Shown piece by piece: positions 30,011-37,948 of a stretch of 64,000 nucleotides of DNA. A program made the position numbers and the translations under genes. The DNA is taken from NCBI RefSeq assembly GCF_013409065.1, contig NZ_JACBZP010000001.1, positions 3,854,518 through 3,918,517 on the forward strand. Reading direction: 5' to 3'. Position 1 is the first letter of the stretch. Each line of letters opens with the position of its first letter. The notes under the pieces are model-generated. The model was given only the letters and a program-made list of their open reading frames with translations, was not told where the DNA came from and did not search any database. This DNA comes from Spelaeicoccus albus. GTDB lineage: Bacteria; Actinomycetota; Actinomycetes; Actinomycetales; Brevibacteriaceae.

Positions 30011-30089
30011 GGCCCAGGCGAACGACAGATGAATCCAACCTTGCCGCTCCTCGATGGTGATCCATCCAAACGCCGGTCGCGACGGCAAC
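30011..30089 (-). promoter_or_regulatory. ZTP (pfl-motif) riboswitch upstream of folD
   Basis: Read on the minus strand, the order of conserved parts matches the ZTP class. The P1 5' strand TTGCCG runs into CGCGACCGGCG (30088-30071). A P2 hairpin follows with GATGG and CCATC (30066-30053). Then comes GAGGAGCGGCAA, which closes P1 (30052-30041), a linker, and the hallmark 3' segment TCGCCTGGGC (30021-30012) that forms the P3 pseudoknot. The class senses ZTP/ZMP, which builds up when 10-formyl-folate is short, and is known upstream of folD. Downstream, GATGA/TCATC and GTCATC/GATGAC can form alternative hairpins, and the ribosome site GGAGGAG of the leader ORF lies just beyond. There is no U-tract, so translational control is more likely than termination. 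Confidence 0.85.
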
Positions 30090-30142
30090 AGTCTAGCAAC
30101 CGCCACGGCAGCGCTGCTACGACCTGTCGATACCATGAAGCG

Positions 30143-31006
30143 ATGAACTCACCCGACCGGATGCAGCACCAACGAGTCCTGCGAATTTCATGCCCCGATC
30201 GTCCCGGCATCGTGCACGCCGTCACCGGCGTTCTGGCCGGCGCCGGGGCCAATATCACCGAATCGCAGCAGTTCGGCAACGCGGATTCCGAGCACTTCTT
30301 TCTCCGGTTGCAGTTCAGCGGCGGCCCGTCCTCGGAGGACCTCGCCCGGGCGCTCCGCCAGGTGGAGGCCGAGTTCGGCATGGACGTGGCGCTCGACACC
30401 GTCGGGCGGCCGGTGCGAACGATCATCATGGTGTCGAAGGCCGGGCATTGCCTGAACGATCTGCTGTATCGGCAAGGGGCCGGGCAGCTGCCCATCGAGG
30501 TGGCGGCAGTCGTCGGCAACCACCCCGATCTGGCCCCGCTTGCCGAGTTCTACGGCGTGGATTTCGTGCACGTGCCCGTCACTGAGGGCACAAAGGCCGA
30601 AGCCGAGCGGCGCATCACCGGCTTGGTCGAAAGCCTGAACGTCGAGCTCGTCGTGTTGGCCAGGTACATGCAGATCCTGTCGCCCGAGCTATGCCGGCGC
30701 CTGCATGGGCGGGTGATCAATATCCACCACTCGTTCCTGCCGAGCTTCAAGGGCGCCAAGCCGTATCACCAGGCGCACGCGCGCGGCGTCAAACTGATCG
30801 GCGCGACGGCGCATTACGTCACGCCGGATTTGGACGAGGGCCCGATCATTGAACAAGACGTTGCGCGCGTCACGCACCAGTTCCGCACCTCCGACCTCGT
30901 CTCGCTCGGCCAAGAGATCGAAGCACGCACGCTCAGTCATGCCGTGCGGTGGCATGCCGAGGGCCGCGTACTGCTCGACGGTGACCGGACGGTCGTCTTC
31001 CGCTGA
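30143..31006 (+). CDS. purU: formyltetrahydrofolate deformylase
   Basis: 287 residues from ATG 30143. It hydrolyses 10-formyl-tetrahydrofolate to formate and tetrahydrofolate. An N-terminal ACT domain (about 8-85, SCPDRPGIVHAVTGVL) is followed by the formyltransferase fold with NIHHSFLPSFKG (catalytic Asn and His) and GATAHYVTPDLDEGPII (catalytic Asp). A -10-like TACCAT ends 6 nt before the ATG, which fits a leaderless transcript. It is divergent from folD, so both enzymes of the formyl-folate pool lie side by side and the riboswitch is in their shared gap. Confidence 0.95.
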   Translation: MNSPDRMQHQRVLRISCPDRPGIVHAVTGVLAGAGANITESQQFGNADSEHFFLRLQFSGGPSSEDLARALRQVEAEFGMDVALDTVGRPVRTIIMVSKAGHCLNDLLYRQGAGQLPIEVAAVVGNHPDLAPLAEFYGVDFVHVPVTEGTKAEAERRITGLVESLNVELVVLARYMQILSPELCRRLHGRVINIHHSFLPSFKGAKPYHQAHARGVKLIGATAHYVTPDLDEGPIIEQDVARVTHQFRTSDLVSLGQEIEARTLSHAVRWHAEGRVLLDGDRTVVFR

Positions 31007-31066
31007 CTCGCGGCCGGTCCCGCGTGCGCTCGGCTCCCCCGCCCCGCGGAACGGCCGGTGCGGCGG

Positions 31067-31717
31067 CTAGATCGTCCAGACGACCGGACTGTTGTAATAC
31101 TTCCCGCCGAGTTGTCCGCGAAAAATGACCTTGGCCAGCGGGTGGCCGCGCTTCGACACCGCCACCCGGCACGTGACGTATTTACGTCCGGGCTTCAACG
31201 CCTGCGGAACGGCATGCCCCGTGCAGGGCGCAAAGTGGGGCAAGGGTGCCGTCTGCATCATTTCGGCGCCATTGGACTCTTCCGGCACAAAACCCTGCAT
31301 GACTTCGGCCATCGGCCGCGCGGCGTCCTTCCCGACGTTCGTCACAGTCAACGTGACATAGGTCGGCACCATCCGCGAATCGCCGAACTCGGGCTGGTCG
31401 AGCAGCAGTTCACGCTTGCCCTTGCGCGATGTGATGGTCACGCGCAGCACAGACCCCCCGGCGGCGATGACTGCCGCCTTGCCGGCGGTCTGCGAAGTTC
31501 CCGGCCGGACGGCGTCCGGAACGTTGGCCGCGTGCGTCGGTGCCCCGGACGGCGTGTCCGTTGCCGTGGGGCCGCCCCGAGCGCTGCCGGATTGAGTGTC
31601 CGTGCCGGCAGGAGTCTCGGGGCCGTTTGCGTGTTGACCGCCCGCGCAGGAGGCCAACGCCAGCGCCGCGGCGATCATCATGCCGGCCCGGACGCGCAGG
31701 AGGCGCCCGCACATCAT
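31067..31717 (-). CDS. putative lipoprotein, function unknown
   Basis: 216 residues from ATG 31717 (or the adjacent ATG 31714), with GAGG about 9 nt upstream. The signal is lipoprotein-like: RLLRVR, a hydrophobic run and the lipobox LASC with C24. A Thr/Pro/Gly/Ala-rich linker (about 25-80) leads to a beta-rich domain with TYVTLTVTNVGKDAARP near 125, similar in style to DUF4352 Ig-like domains. Two Cys in the domain could form a disulfide. A much longer open frame upstream only reads rplQ in another frame. It lies 40 nt after rplQ, and its start codon is inside the hairpin that follows that gene. Confidence 0.75.
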   Translation of the reverse strand: MMCGRLLRVRAGMMIAAALALASCAGGQHANGPETPAGTDTQSGSARGGPTATDTPSGAPTHAANVPDAVRPGTSQTAGKAAVIAAGGSVLRVTITSRKGKRELLLDQPEFGDSRMVPTYVTLTVTNVGKDAARPMAEVMQGFVPEESNGAEMMQTAPLPHFAPCTGHAVPQALKPGRKYVTCRVAVSKRGHPLAKVIFRGQLGGKYYNSPVVWTI

Positions 31718-31730
31718 GTGCGGGCGCCTC
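31700..31730 (-). terminator. strong hairpin after rplQ, overlapping the lipoprotein start codon
   Basis: A perfect 14-bp GC-rich stem (31700-31713 with 31717-31730) with a TCA loop. It follows the rplQ stop by 27 nt, as expected for the end of the alpha operon, but has no U-tract. The two in-frame ATGs of the lipoprotein gene lie in its loop and stem. Confidence 0.65.
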
Positions 31731-31757
31731 GGAGCGTTTCGGGCTCTCACGGCCTCG

Positions 31758-32357
31758 TTACGCGTCGTCCTTGGACGACGCGTCGCCGTCTTCGTCGGAC
31801 TCGGCAGCCGGGGTCTCGGCGGCCTCGTCAGCCGGAGCCTCTTCGGACTCGGCAGCCGGAGCCTCTTCGGCCTCGTCAACCGGAGCCTCTTCGGACTCGG
31901 CGGCTTCGGACTCGTCGACCGGTTGTGCCGGAGCCTCGTCCTTGGCGCTGCGCTTGGTCGCGGCCTCGGCTTCGGCAACCGTCGCCTTCTTGGCGCTCAG
32001 TGGCTCGAGCACGAGTTCCACAACGGCCATCGGCGCCTTGTCGCCCTTCCGCGGCCCGATCTTCGTGATCCGGGTGTATCCGCCGTCACGATTCGCGACC
32101 GCCGGAGCGATTTCGGTGAACAGCACGTGCACGATGCCCTGATCCGAGATGCGGCTGAGCACGCGACGCCGGCTGGCCAGATCGCCGCGTTTGGCGAACG
32201 TGATCATGCGCTCGGCGACGGGGCGCAGGCGCTTGGCCTTCGTCACGGTCGTGGTGATCTGCTTGTGTTCGAACAGCTGGCCGGCCAGGTTGTTCAGCAG
32301 CAGGCGCTCATGCGCCGGGCCGCCCCCGAGACGCGGTCCCTTGCTAGGCGTAGGCAT
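31758..32357 (-). CDS. rplQ: 50S ribosomal protein L17
   Basis: 199 residues. The first 120 are a normal L17 ([20 protein letters not shown], then [20 protein letters not shown]). The remaining 75 or so form an acidic Ala/Glu/Pro tail made partly of 8-residue repeats, longer than the core family needs but known in actinomycetes. Last gene of the alpha operon, 24 nt after rpoA. Confidence 0.97.
   Translation of the reverse strand: MPTPSKGPRLGGGPAHERLLLNNLAGQLFEHKQITTTVTKAKRLRPVAERMITFAKRGDLASRRRVLSRISDQGIVHVLFTEIAPAVANRDGGYTRITKIGPRKGDKAPMAVVELVLEPLSAKKATVAEAEAATKRSAKDEAPAQPVDESEAAESEEAPVDEAEEAPAAESEEAPADEAAETPAAESDEDGDASSKDDA
31807..31902. repeat. 24-bp tandem repeats coding the acidic L17 tail
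   Basis: Four imperfect 24-bp units (31807, 31831, 31855, 31879), each reading like GCCGGAGCCTCTTCGGAC on the plus strand. They encode repeated octapeptides of the type [16 protein letters not shown]. The unit is a multiple of three, so copy-number change would keep the frame. Confidence 0.8.
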
Positions 32358-32381
32358 TCTTCTCGTATCTCCTTTGAGTTC

Positions 32382-33401
32382 TTAGAGCTGCTCGTCTTCG
32401 GCGAAGGCGAGATCGTCGTCTTCGTCATCGGCAGCTGCAGCGGCGGCGGCCGGGTCGAATCCGGGAGGGCTGTCCTTGAGCTGCAGGCCGAGTTCGGCCA
32501 GCTTCTGCTTGACCTCGTCGATGGACTTCGCACCAAAGTTGCGGATGTCCATCAAATCGGCTTCGCTTCGTGCCACCAGCTCGCCCACCGTGTGGATGCC
32601 TTCGCGCTTGAGGCAGTTGTAAGACCGAACCGTCAGGTCCAGATCCTCGATGGCCAGGGCCAGATCGGCCGCAAGCGCGGCGTCCACCGGCGACGGTCCG
32701 ATGTCGATGCCTTCGGCTTCAACGTTGAGCTCGCGGGCCAGGCCGAACAGTTCGGTCAACGTCTTGCCGGCCGAGGCGACGGCGTCGCGCGCGGCGATGG
32801 CCGGCTTCGTCTCGACGTCCAGCACCAGCCGATCAAAGTCGGTGCGCTGTTCGACACGAGTGGCCTCGACCTTGTAGGTGACCTTGAGAACCGGCGAGTA
32901 GATCGAGTCGACCGGGATCCGGCCGATCTCCGAGTCGACGTTCTTGTTCTGGACGGCGGAGACGTAGCCGCGTCCGCGCTCGATGGTCAATTCGAGTTCG
33001 AGCTTGCCCTTGGAGTTCAAGGTCGCGATGTGCAGATCGGTGTTGAAGATCTCGACACCCGCCGGCGCCGTGATGTCCGCAGCCGTGACGACGCCCGGGC
33101 CCTGCTTACGCAGATAGGCCACGACCGGCTCGTCATGTTCGGAGCTGACGACGAGTGACTTCAGGTTCAGGATGAATTCGGTGACGTCTTCCTTCACTCC
33201 CGGGACCGTCGTGAATTCGTGCAACACGCCATCCACCCGGATGCTGGTGACCGCGGCACCCGGAATCGACGAGAGCAGTGTACGACGCAGGGAGTTACCC
33301 AGCGTATAGCCGAAGCCCGGCTCCAGCGGTTCGATGACGAACCGTGAACGATGGGCGGAAACGACCTCTTCAGTTAGCGTGGGACGCTGTGCAATGAGCA
33401 C
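32382..33401 (-). CDS. rpoA: RNA polymerase alpha subunit
   Basis: 339 residues. The N-terminal assembly domain (about 1-230) includes [21 protein letters not shown] linker leads to the C-terminal domain with [19 protein letters not shown] and [16 protein letters not shown], the helix-hairpin-helix that contacts UP elements and activators. An acidic tail ends the protein. It is preceded by a 137-nt gap after rpsK that contains a GCGAGAAC/GTTCTCGC hairpin near 33450-33475. Confidence 0.98.
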   Translation of the reverse strand: MLIAQRPTLTEEVVSAHRSRFVIEPLEPGFGYTLGNSLRRTLLSSIPGAAVTSIRVDGVLHEFTTVPGVKEDVTEFILNLKSLVVSSEHDEPVVAYLRKQGPGVVTAADITAPAGVEIFNTDLHIATLNSKGKLELELTIERGRGYVSAVQNKNVDSEIGRIPVDSIYSPVLKVTYKVEATRVEQRTDFDRLVLDVETKPAIAARDAVASAGKTLTELFGLARELNVEAEGIDIGPSPVDAALAADLALAIEDLDLTVRSYNCLKREGIHTVGELVARSEADLMDIRNFGAKSIDEVKQKLAELGLQLKDSPPGFDPAAAAAAADDEDDDLAFAEDEQL

Positions 33402-33538
33402 GTGGGTTTCCTTTCAGCGAGCATCCGCCATATGACGCTTCGCAGGGCGAGAACCGCATGACGCCGTTCTCGCTGATATCCCGAGCCGAGCGTCGGTCTA
33501 CCCGGCCGGGTGTGGAGCTTTTGTGGTGTCTGAGTGCC

Positions 33539-33943
33539 TTAGACGCGACGGCGCTTCGGCGGCCGGCAGCCATTGTGCGGGGTCGGGGTGACGTCTTGAA
33601 TGGAGCCAACCTCGAGACCGGTGGCCTGCAGCGACCGGATCGCCGTTTCGCGGCCCGATCCCGGGCCTTTGACGAACACGTCGACCTTGCGCATGCCGTG
33701 CTCTTGGGCGCGACGGGCAGCCGATTCCGCCGCCATCTGCGCGGCGAACGGCGTCGACTTGCGCGAGCCCTTGAAGCCGACCTCGCCGGCCGAAGCCCAC
33801 GAGATCACGGCACCGGCAGGGTCGGTGATCGAAACGATTGTGTTGTTGAACGTGCTCTTGATATGTGCCTGACCGGCGGCAACGTTCTTTTTGTCCTTGC
33901 GGCGGGGCTTGCGTACCCCTGCGGCGCGTGACTTGGGAGGCAT
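33539..33943 (-). CDS. rpsK: 30S ribosomal protein S11
   Basis: 134 residues with a basic N-terminal tail ([17 protein letters not shown]). The family core [18 protein letters not shown] and the C-terminal [20 protein letters not shown] are complete. Part of the platform of the 30S subunit. 54 nt after rpsM. Confidence 0.98.
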   Translation of the reverse strand: MPPKSRAAGVRKPRRKDKKNVAAGQAHIKSTFNNTIVSITDPAGAVISWASAGEVGFKGSRKSTPFAAQMAAESAARRAQEHGMRKVDVFVKGPGSGRETAIRSLQATGLEVGSIQDVTPTPHNGCRPPKRRRV

Positions 33944-33997
33944 ATCTGTTAATTCTCCTGATGATCGAAAGCCGCACCCGCGGCTTGATGGGCTGCT

Positions 33998-34372
33998 TTA
34001 CTTGGCCTTCTTCTTACCGGCCACGGTGCGCTTGGGGCCCTTGCGGGTACGCGCGTTGTTTTTGGTGTGCTGTCCGCGAACCGGCAGACCGCGACGGTGG
34101 CGCAGGCCCTGATAGCAGCCGATCTCAACCTTGCGGCGGATGTCCGCGGCGACCTCGCGCCGCAGATCGCCTTCGACCTGGAATGTTGCTTCGATGAAGT
34201 CGCGGAGCTGGACAAGCTCGGCGTCCGTGAGGTCTTTCACGCGCGTGTCCGGGCTGATCCCGGTCGACTCGAGAGTCTGCACAGCGCGTGTGTGTCCCAC
34301 ACCGTAAATGTATGTCAGGGCGACCTCAACCCGCTTTTCGCGCGGGAGGTCGACTCCGGCAAGTCGTGCCAT
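33998..34372 (-). CDS. rpsM: 30S ribosomal protein S13
   Basis: 124 residues. [20 protein letters not shown] at the N-terminus, a helix-two-turn-helix region, and the tail [15 protein letters not shown] followed by KKAK reaching toward the tRNAs. It follows rpmJ after 153 nt. That gap can fold a hairpin in which CGGAGG and CGGGG pair with CCTCCG and CCCCG. Confidence 0.98.
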   Translation of the reverse strand: MARLAGVDLPREKRVEVALTYIYGVGHTRAVQTLESTGISPDTRVKDLTDAELVQLRDFIEATFQVEGDLRREVAADIRRKVEIGCYQGLRHRRGLPVRGQHTKNNARTRKGPKRTVAGKKKAK

Positions 34373-34525
34373 TGGTGGTACTCCAATTTCTTTTGCGGAG
34401 GTGTTCGGGGCAATCCTGATCCGCTAGTGCGGTCCCCGGCCTCCGTTCCGGGGGTGTCGTCCTTGTCGACGTGTCGCCAAGGGGGCGAGGATTGCGGCGG
34501 TGTGGTCTGACTGAGAAGTCGGTGA

Positions 34526-34639
34526 TCAGCCTTGACGCTGCTTGTGGCGAACGTTGTCGCAAATCACCATGACCCGGCCGTTACGCCGGATCACTTTGCA
34601 CTTCTCGCAGATCTTCTTGACGCTGGGCTTAACCTTCAT
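34526..34639 (-). CDS. rpmJ: 50S ribosomal protein L36
   Basis: 37 residues, starting [21 protein letters not shown] 34639 is chosen over the adjacent ATG 34642 because the GGA of AAGGA is then about 6 nt away and the family starts at MKV. C11, C14, C27 and the following His form the zinc ribbon, so this is the zinc-binding (C+) form. Located between infA and rpsM as in other actinomycetes. Confidence 0.96.
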   Translation of the reverse strand: MKVKPSVKKICEKCKVIRRNGRVMVICDNVRHKQRQG

Positions 34640-34711
34640 CATTTTCCTTCACCTCGGCGATGCACCGTTCGGCACAGCGCCCGAGGATAGACAGATCTCG
34701 TGTACGTGGTC

Positions 34712-34933
34712 TTACTTGTAGCGGTAGACGATGCGGCCGCGGGTGAGATCGTACGGGCTCAACTCGACAACGACGCGGTCCTCCGGAAGGATCCGGATGT
34801 AGTGCTGGCGCATCTTGCCCGAAATGTGAGCGAGGACCTTGTGGCCGTTGCTCAGCTCAACGCGGAACATCGCGTTGGGCAAGGCTTCGACAACACTGCC
34901 CTCAATCTCTATGACCCCTTCTTTTTTGGCCAT
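34712..34933 (-). CDS. infA: translation initiation factor IF-1
   Basis: 73 residues, one OB fold: [33 protein letters not shown] and [15 protein letters not shown]. It binds the ribosomal A site during initiation. The mRNA leader is long (see 34934-35252). Confidence 0.98.
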   Translation of the reverse strand: MAKKEGVIEIEGSVVEALPNAMFRVELSNGHKVLAHISGKMRQHYIRILPEDRVVVELSPYDLTRGRIVYRYK

Positions 34934-35252
34934 AATCTCGCGCTAACCTCTTCACTCCCGCCGTAGCGGGTTATCGCTTGACGCCCGGTAATCCCTGACG
35001 GCGAGCGCGAATAGTCGTGCTCGATAGCAGCGGATCGAAGGGCGATGTACAAGACGTGGCGATATTCGCACGGCGCAGTCCCTTTCCGATCCTTGATCGG
35101 AAATCCGCCTGGACGCGGAACTTCACGGCACGCAAATATCGACACACAACCGCTTGTCTACGATACGCTAAACGGCTGGGTTCTTCCAATCGGCCGCCGC
35201 GTCCGTTCGCCGACGGCTGAGCGCAGCAGTTGACGCCGGACGACGCGTGCGG
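34934..35252 (-). promoter_or_regulatory. 319-nt intergenic region with candidate infA promoter
   Basis: No gene is seen between the MFS stop and infA. On the minus strand TTGGAA (35189-35184) and TATCGT (35165-35160) are separated by 18 nt and could be the -35 and -10 boxes. Transcription would start near 35153, leaving a leader of about 220 nt. The leader ends with a small CCCGC/GCGGG hairpin about 40 nt before infA. Confidence 0.4.
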
Positions 35253-36464
35253 CTATTTCGCGGATTCGTCGCCGGTCGGGGCCCCGTACTTGGGAATCCA
35301 CAGCGCCAGCAGCCATCCCGATGCTATCCCGGCCGCCCCGACGACGGCCAGCGCTCCGCCCAGCCCCAGGACCGCGGCAATACCCGACAACGCCAGCGGT
35401 CCGCCGGCGTTGCCGCCGTCGGCCAATAACCGCCAAGCGCCCAGAAACGCGGCTCGGTCGGCGGCCGGCGATACGTCGGTGCCCAGCGTCATGACGAGCC
35501 CGGCCGCGATCCCGTTGCCGACTCCCATGGCCAGCGCGACCGCCGTCAACCCGGCGAAATTCGACGTCCACTGCATGATCACGAGCGACACTGCCAGCAC
35601 CACAACCGACGGGACGGCGACCCAGGCCCGTCCGTATTTGTCCATGATCTTGCCGGCCGGATAAAACAACAGCATGTCGACCGCGCCGGAGAACCCGAAG
35701 ATCAGCGCGGTCGACTGCGAGTCGAGGCCGATATGAGCGCTCCACAGCGGGATCGCCACCTGCCGGCAGGCCCGTACGGCCGCGACGAGCAAAGTGCACA
35801 TGCCCAGCGTGGCGAGCACCGTGCGATAGTTGCCGATCATTGTCCACACGCTTGTGGGACGCCGTCCGGCCGGCCCCTCGGCGCGTGCCGTGTCCGATGC
35901 GAGTTTCGGCGCGCACAAGAGCGCGATGCCGGCAATCACGGACGCCGCCAGATCCACCCAGTACGCTCCGACCGTACCGAGCACGCCGATTGCGCCGGCC
36001 GCGACGAACGGTCCCACGAACATGCCGATCCGCTGGGCGCCGCCAAGCGTCGACATGGCCCGTGCGCGCATCCACAACGGCACGGCGTCCGCAACGAACG
36101 ATTGCCGGGCCAGCGCCCACACCGCCCCCGACATGCCCGTCGCGCCGATCGCCACGCACAGCTGCCACAGATCGGTCGCGTATATGCACGTGAGCAGGGC
36201 CGCCACGTCGAGGGCGACCGCCAAAAGCATGGCCCGCCGTTCCCCGATGCGTGCCACCATTGCCCCGACCGGAAGGTCGGCCACGATCTTGCCCACGCCG
36301 ATCAGCGCCATGGCGAAACCAGCCAGCGCAACCGATGCTCCGAGCGTCTGAGCCGAATGAGCAATGACCGGCAGGATGGCTCCCTGGCCGATCCCGTACA
36401 AGGCCGCCGGCACGTACGCCGGAAGGACGAGCGGGCGCAAGTATCCGGCCGGCGACTCAGTCAC
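35253..36464 (-). CDS. MFS transporter inserted in the ribosomal cluster
   Basis: 403 residues from GTG 36464 with GAGGATGAGG upstream. Twelve hydrophobic segments are expected, arranged as two halves; GERRAMLLAVALDVAALL and the DKYGRAW loop correspond to the MFS loop 2-3 and 8-9 motifs. The substrate is unknown; efflux of a small drug-like compound is a common role. It lies 33 nt after map on the same strand, in the position where map and infA normally adjoin, so it is probably cotranscribed with secY-adk-map. Confidence 0.88.
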   Translation of the reverse strand: MTESPAGYLRPLVLPAYVPAALYGIGQGAILPVIAHSAQTLGASVALAGFAMALIGVGKIVADLPVGAMVARIGERRAMLLAVALDVAALLTCIYATDLWQLCVAIGATGMSGAVWALARQSFVADAVPLWMRARAMSTLGGAQRIGMFVGPFVAAGAIGVLGTVGAYWVDLAASVIAGIALLCAPKLASDTARAEGPAGRRPTSVWTMIGNYRTVLATLGMCTLLVAAVRACRQVAIPLWSAHIGLDSQSTALIFGFSGAVDMLLFYPAGKIMDKYGRAWVAVPSVVVLAVSLVIMQWTSNFAGLTAVALAMGVGNGIAAGLVMTLGTDVSPAADRAAFLGAWRLLADGGNAGGPLALSGIAAVLGLGGALAVVGAAGIASGWLLALWIPKYGAPTGDESAK

Positions 36465-36497
36465 GCCTCATCCTCTCGTCCCCCGTTCCGCGCGGGG

Positions 36498-37316
36498 CTA
36501 GAGCGGGGCCGCGTCCACGCCGTGCTTGGCCAATTCCTCGGCTCCCCCGTCGGGTGCCGTGAGTACCCAGAGTCCGCCGGAGTGCACCGCAACAGTATGT
36601 TCGAAGTGCGCTGCCCGGGCGCCGTCCTCGGTCACGACCGTCCAGTCGTCGTCCAGCACGCGAGTGTCGATGGAACCGGAAACGATCATCGGCTCGATGG
36701 CCAGGCACATGCCCGGCCGGACGGCGGGGCCGCGATGCGCGGTTGAATAGTTCAGGACGTCGGGCGGCTGATGCATGGCAGTGCCGATGCCGTGTCCGAC
36801 GTAATCTTCCAAGATGCCCAGCTGCGGTGCGCGTGACGTCATGTACGCGTCGATGGCGTCTCCCACCTCGCCGACGTGCCGGGCGGTGGCCAGCGCGGCA
36901 ATTCCCGCCCACAGGGCGCCCGACGTCGCATCGGCGAGCTCCCGATCGGCAGACGTTTCCGGCGGAATCACCGTGGAGAACGCAGAGTCGCCGTGCCACC
37001 CGTCGACGATCGCTCCGCCGTCGACGCTGACCAGATCGCCGGCTTCAAGCACCCGGTCGCCGGGGATGCCGTGCACGACCTCGTCGTTGACCGATACGCA
37101 CACGGTGGCCGGATAGCCGTAGTAGCCCAAAAAGTTCGAGGTGGCGCCGGCGTCCGCTAACGCTGCAGCGGCCGCCGCGTCCACGTCGGACGTGGTCGCG
37201 CCCGGCCGGATCGCCCGGCGTGCTGCGTCCAGAGCCGCTGCAGTGACAAGTCCGGCCCGGCGCATCCGGCGGATGTCGTCGTCGGACTTGTACTCGATCT
37301 TCGGCCGCGAGAACAC
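36498..37316 (-). CDS. map: methionine aminopeptidase, type I
   Basis: 272 residues from GTG 37316. It removes the initiator Met from new proteins. Metal ligands are recognisable in LVSVDGGAIVDGWHGDSAF (two Asp), YVGHGIGTAMHQPP (His), LAIEPMI (Glu) and AHFEHTVAV (Glu). It starts 5 nt after adk; the ribosome site is weak, so coupling is likely. Confidence 0.96.
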   Translation of the reverse strand: MFSRPKIEYKSDDDIRRMRRAGLVTAAALDAARRAIRPGATTSDVDAAAAAALADAGATSNFLGYYGYPATVCVSVNDEVVHGIPGDRVLEAGDLVSVDGGAIVDGWHGDSAFSTVIPPETSADRELADATSGALWAGIAALATARHVGEVGDAIDAYMTSRAPQLGILEDYVGHGIGTAMHQPPDVLNYSTAHRGPAVRPGMCLAIEPMIVSGSIDTRVLDDDWTVVTEDGARAAHFEHTVAVHSGGLWVLTAPDGGAEELAKHGVDAAPL

Positions 37317-37321
37317 GTGTG

Positions 37322-37900
37322 CTACGCCGGCTTGCCGTCAAGGGCGGCAAGCACGCGTTCGGTGACGTCCTCGACGTCACCGAGTCCGTTGACTTCGAGG
37401 AGCAGTCCGCGCCGCTCGTATTCGCGGGTCAGCGGCGCCGTCTGTTCGTAGTAGACGTCGAGGCGATGCCTGATCACGTCTTCGGTGTCGTCACTGCGGC
37501 CCTGTTCACGGGCGCGGGCCAGCAAGCGGGAGACGACCTCGTCCGTGTCCGCCTGCAGTTCGACGACGGCGCTGAGGCCGGTATTTTGCGCGCCGAGGAT
37601 CTTGTCCAGTTCGTCGACCTGCGGGCTCGTCCTCGGATAGCCGTCGAGGAGGAACCCGTCCCGGACGTCGTCCGCGGCCAGCCTGTCGGCAACCATGTCA
37701 TTGGTGACGTCGTCCGGAACGTACTCGCCGGCGTCCATATACGACTTGGCCGTGAGTCCGAGCGGCGTCTCATCTTTCACGTTCGCTCGAAAGATGTCGC
37801 CTGTCGAGATGGCCGGGACGCCCCGTTTCACGGAGATCCGGGCGGCCTGCGTGCCTTTGCCTGCACCGGGCGGGCCGATCAAGAGGATCCGGTCGGTCAT
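37322..37900 (-). CDS. adk: adenylate kinase
   Basis: 192 residues. The P-loop GPPGAGKGTQA is at residues 9-19, followed by STGDIFRANV, FLLDGYPRT and the LID region. The LID is the short form without zinc Cys, so the protein is shorter than the 214-residue E. coli enzyme, as usual in actinomycetes. It balances ATP, ADP and AMP. 48 nt after secY. Confidence 0.97.
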   Translation of the reverse strand: MTDRILLIGPPGAGKGTQAARISVKRGVPAISTGDIFRANVKDETPLGLTAKSYMDAGEYVPDDVTNDMVADRLAADDVRDGFLLDGYPRTSPQVDELDKILGAQNTGLSAVVELQADTDEVVSRLLARAREQGRSDDTEDVIRHRLDVYYEQTAPLTREYERRGLLLEVNGLGDVEDVTERVLAALDGKPA

Positions 37901-37948
37901 CGTCTATGCCTGCTTTCTCGTAAATAATGATGCCGCGGGCTTAACGGC

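Noticed and set aside
30090-30095. TAGACT as the folD -10 box
   Set aside because: Transcription would begin inside the P1 stem of the riboswitch; a more upstream start is needed.
35158-36189. 343-codon minus-strand ORF
   Set aside because: Out-of-frame shadow of the MFS transporter, Arg/Gly-rich with no hydrophobic segments.
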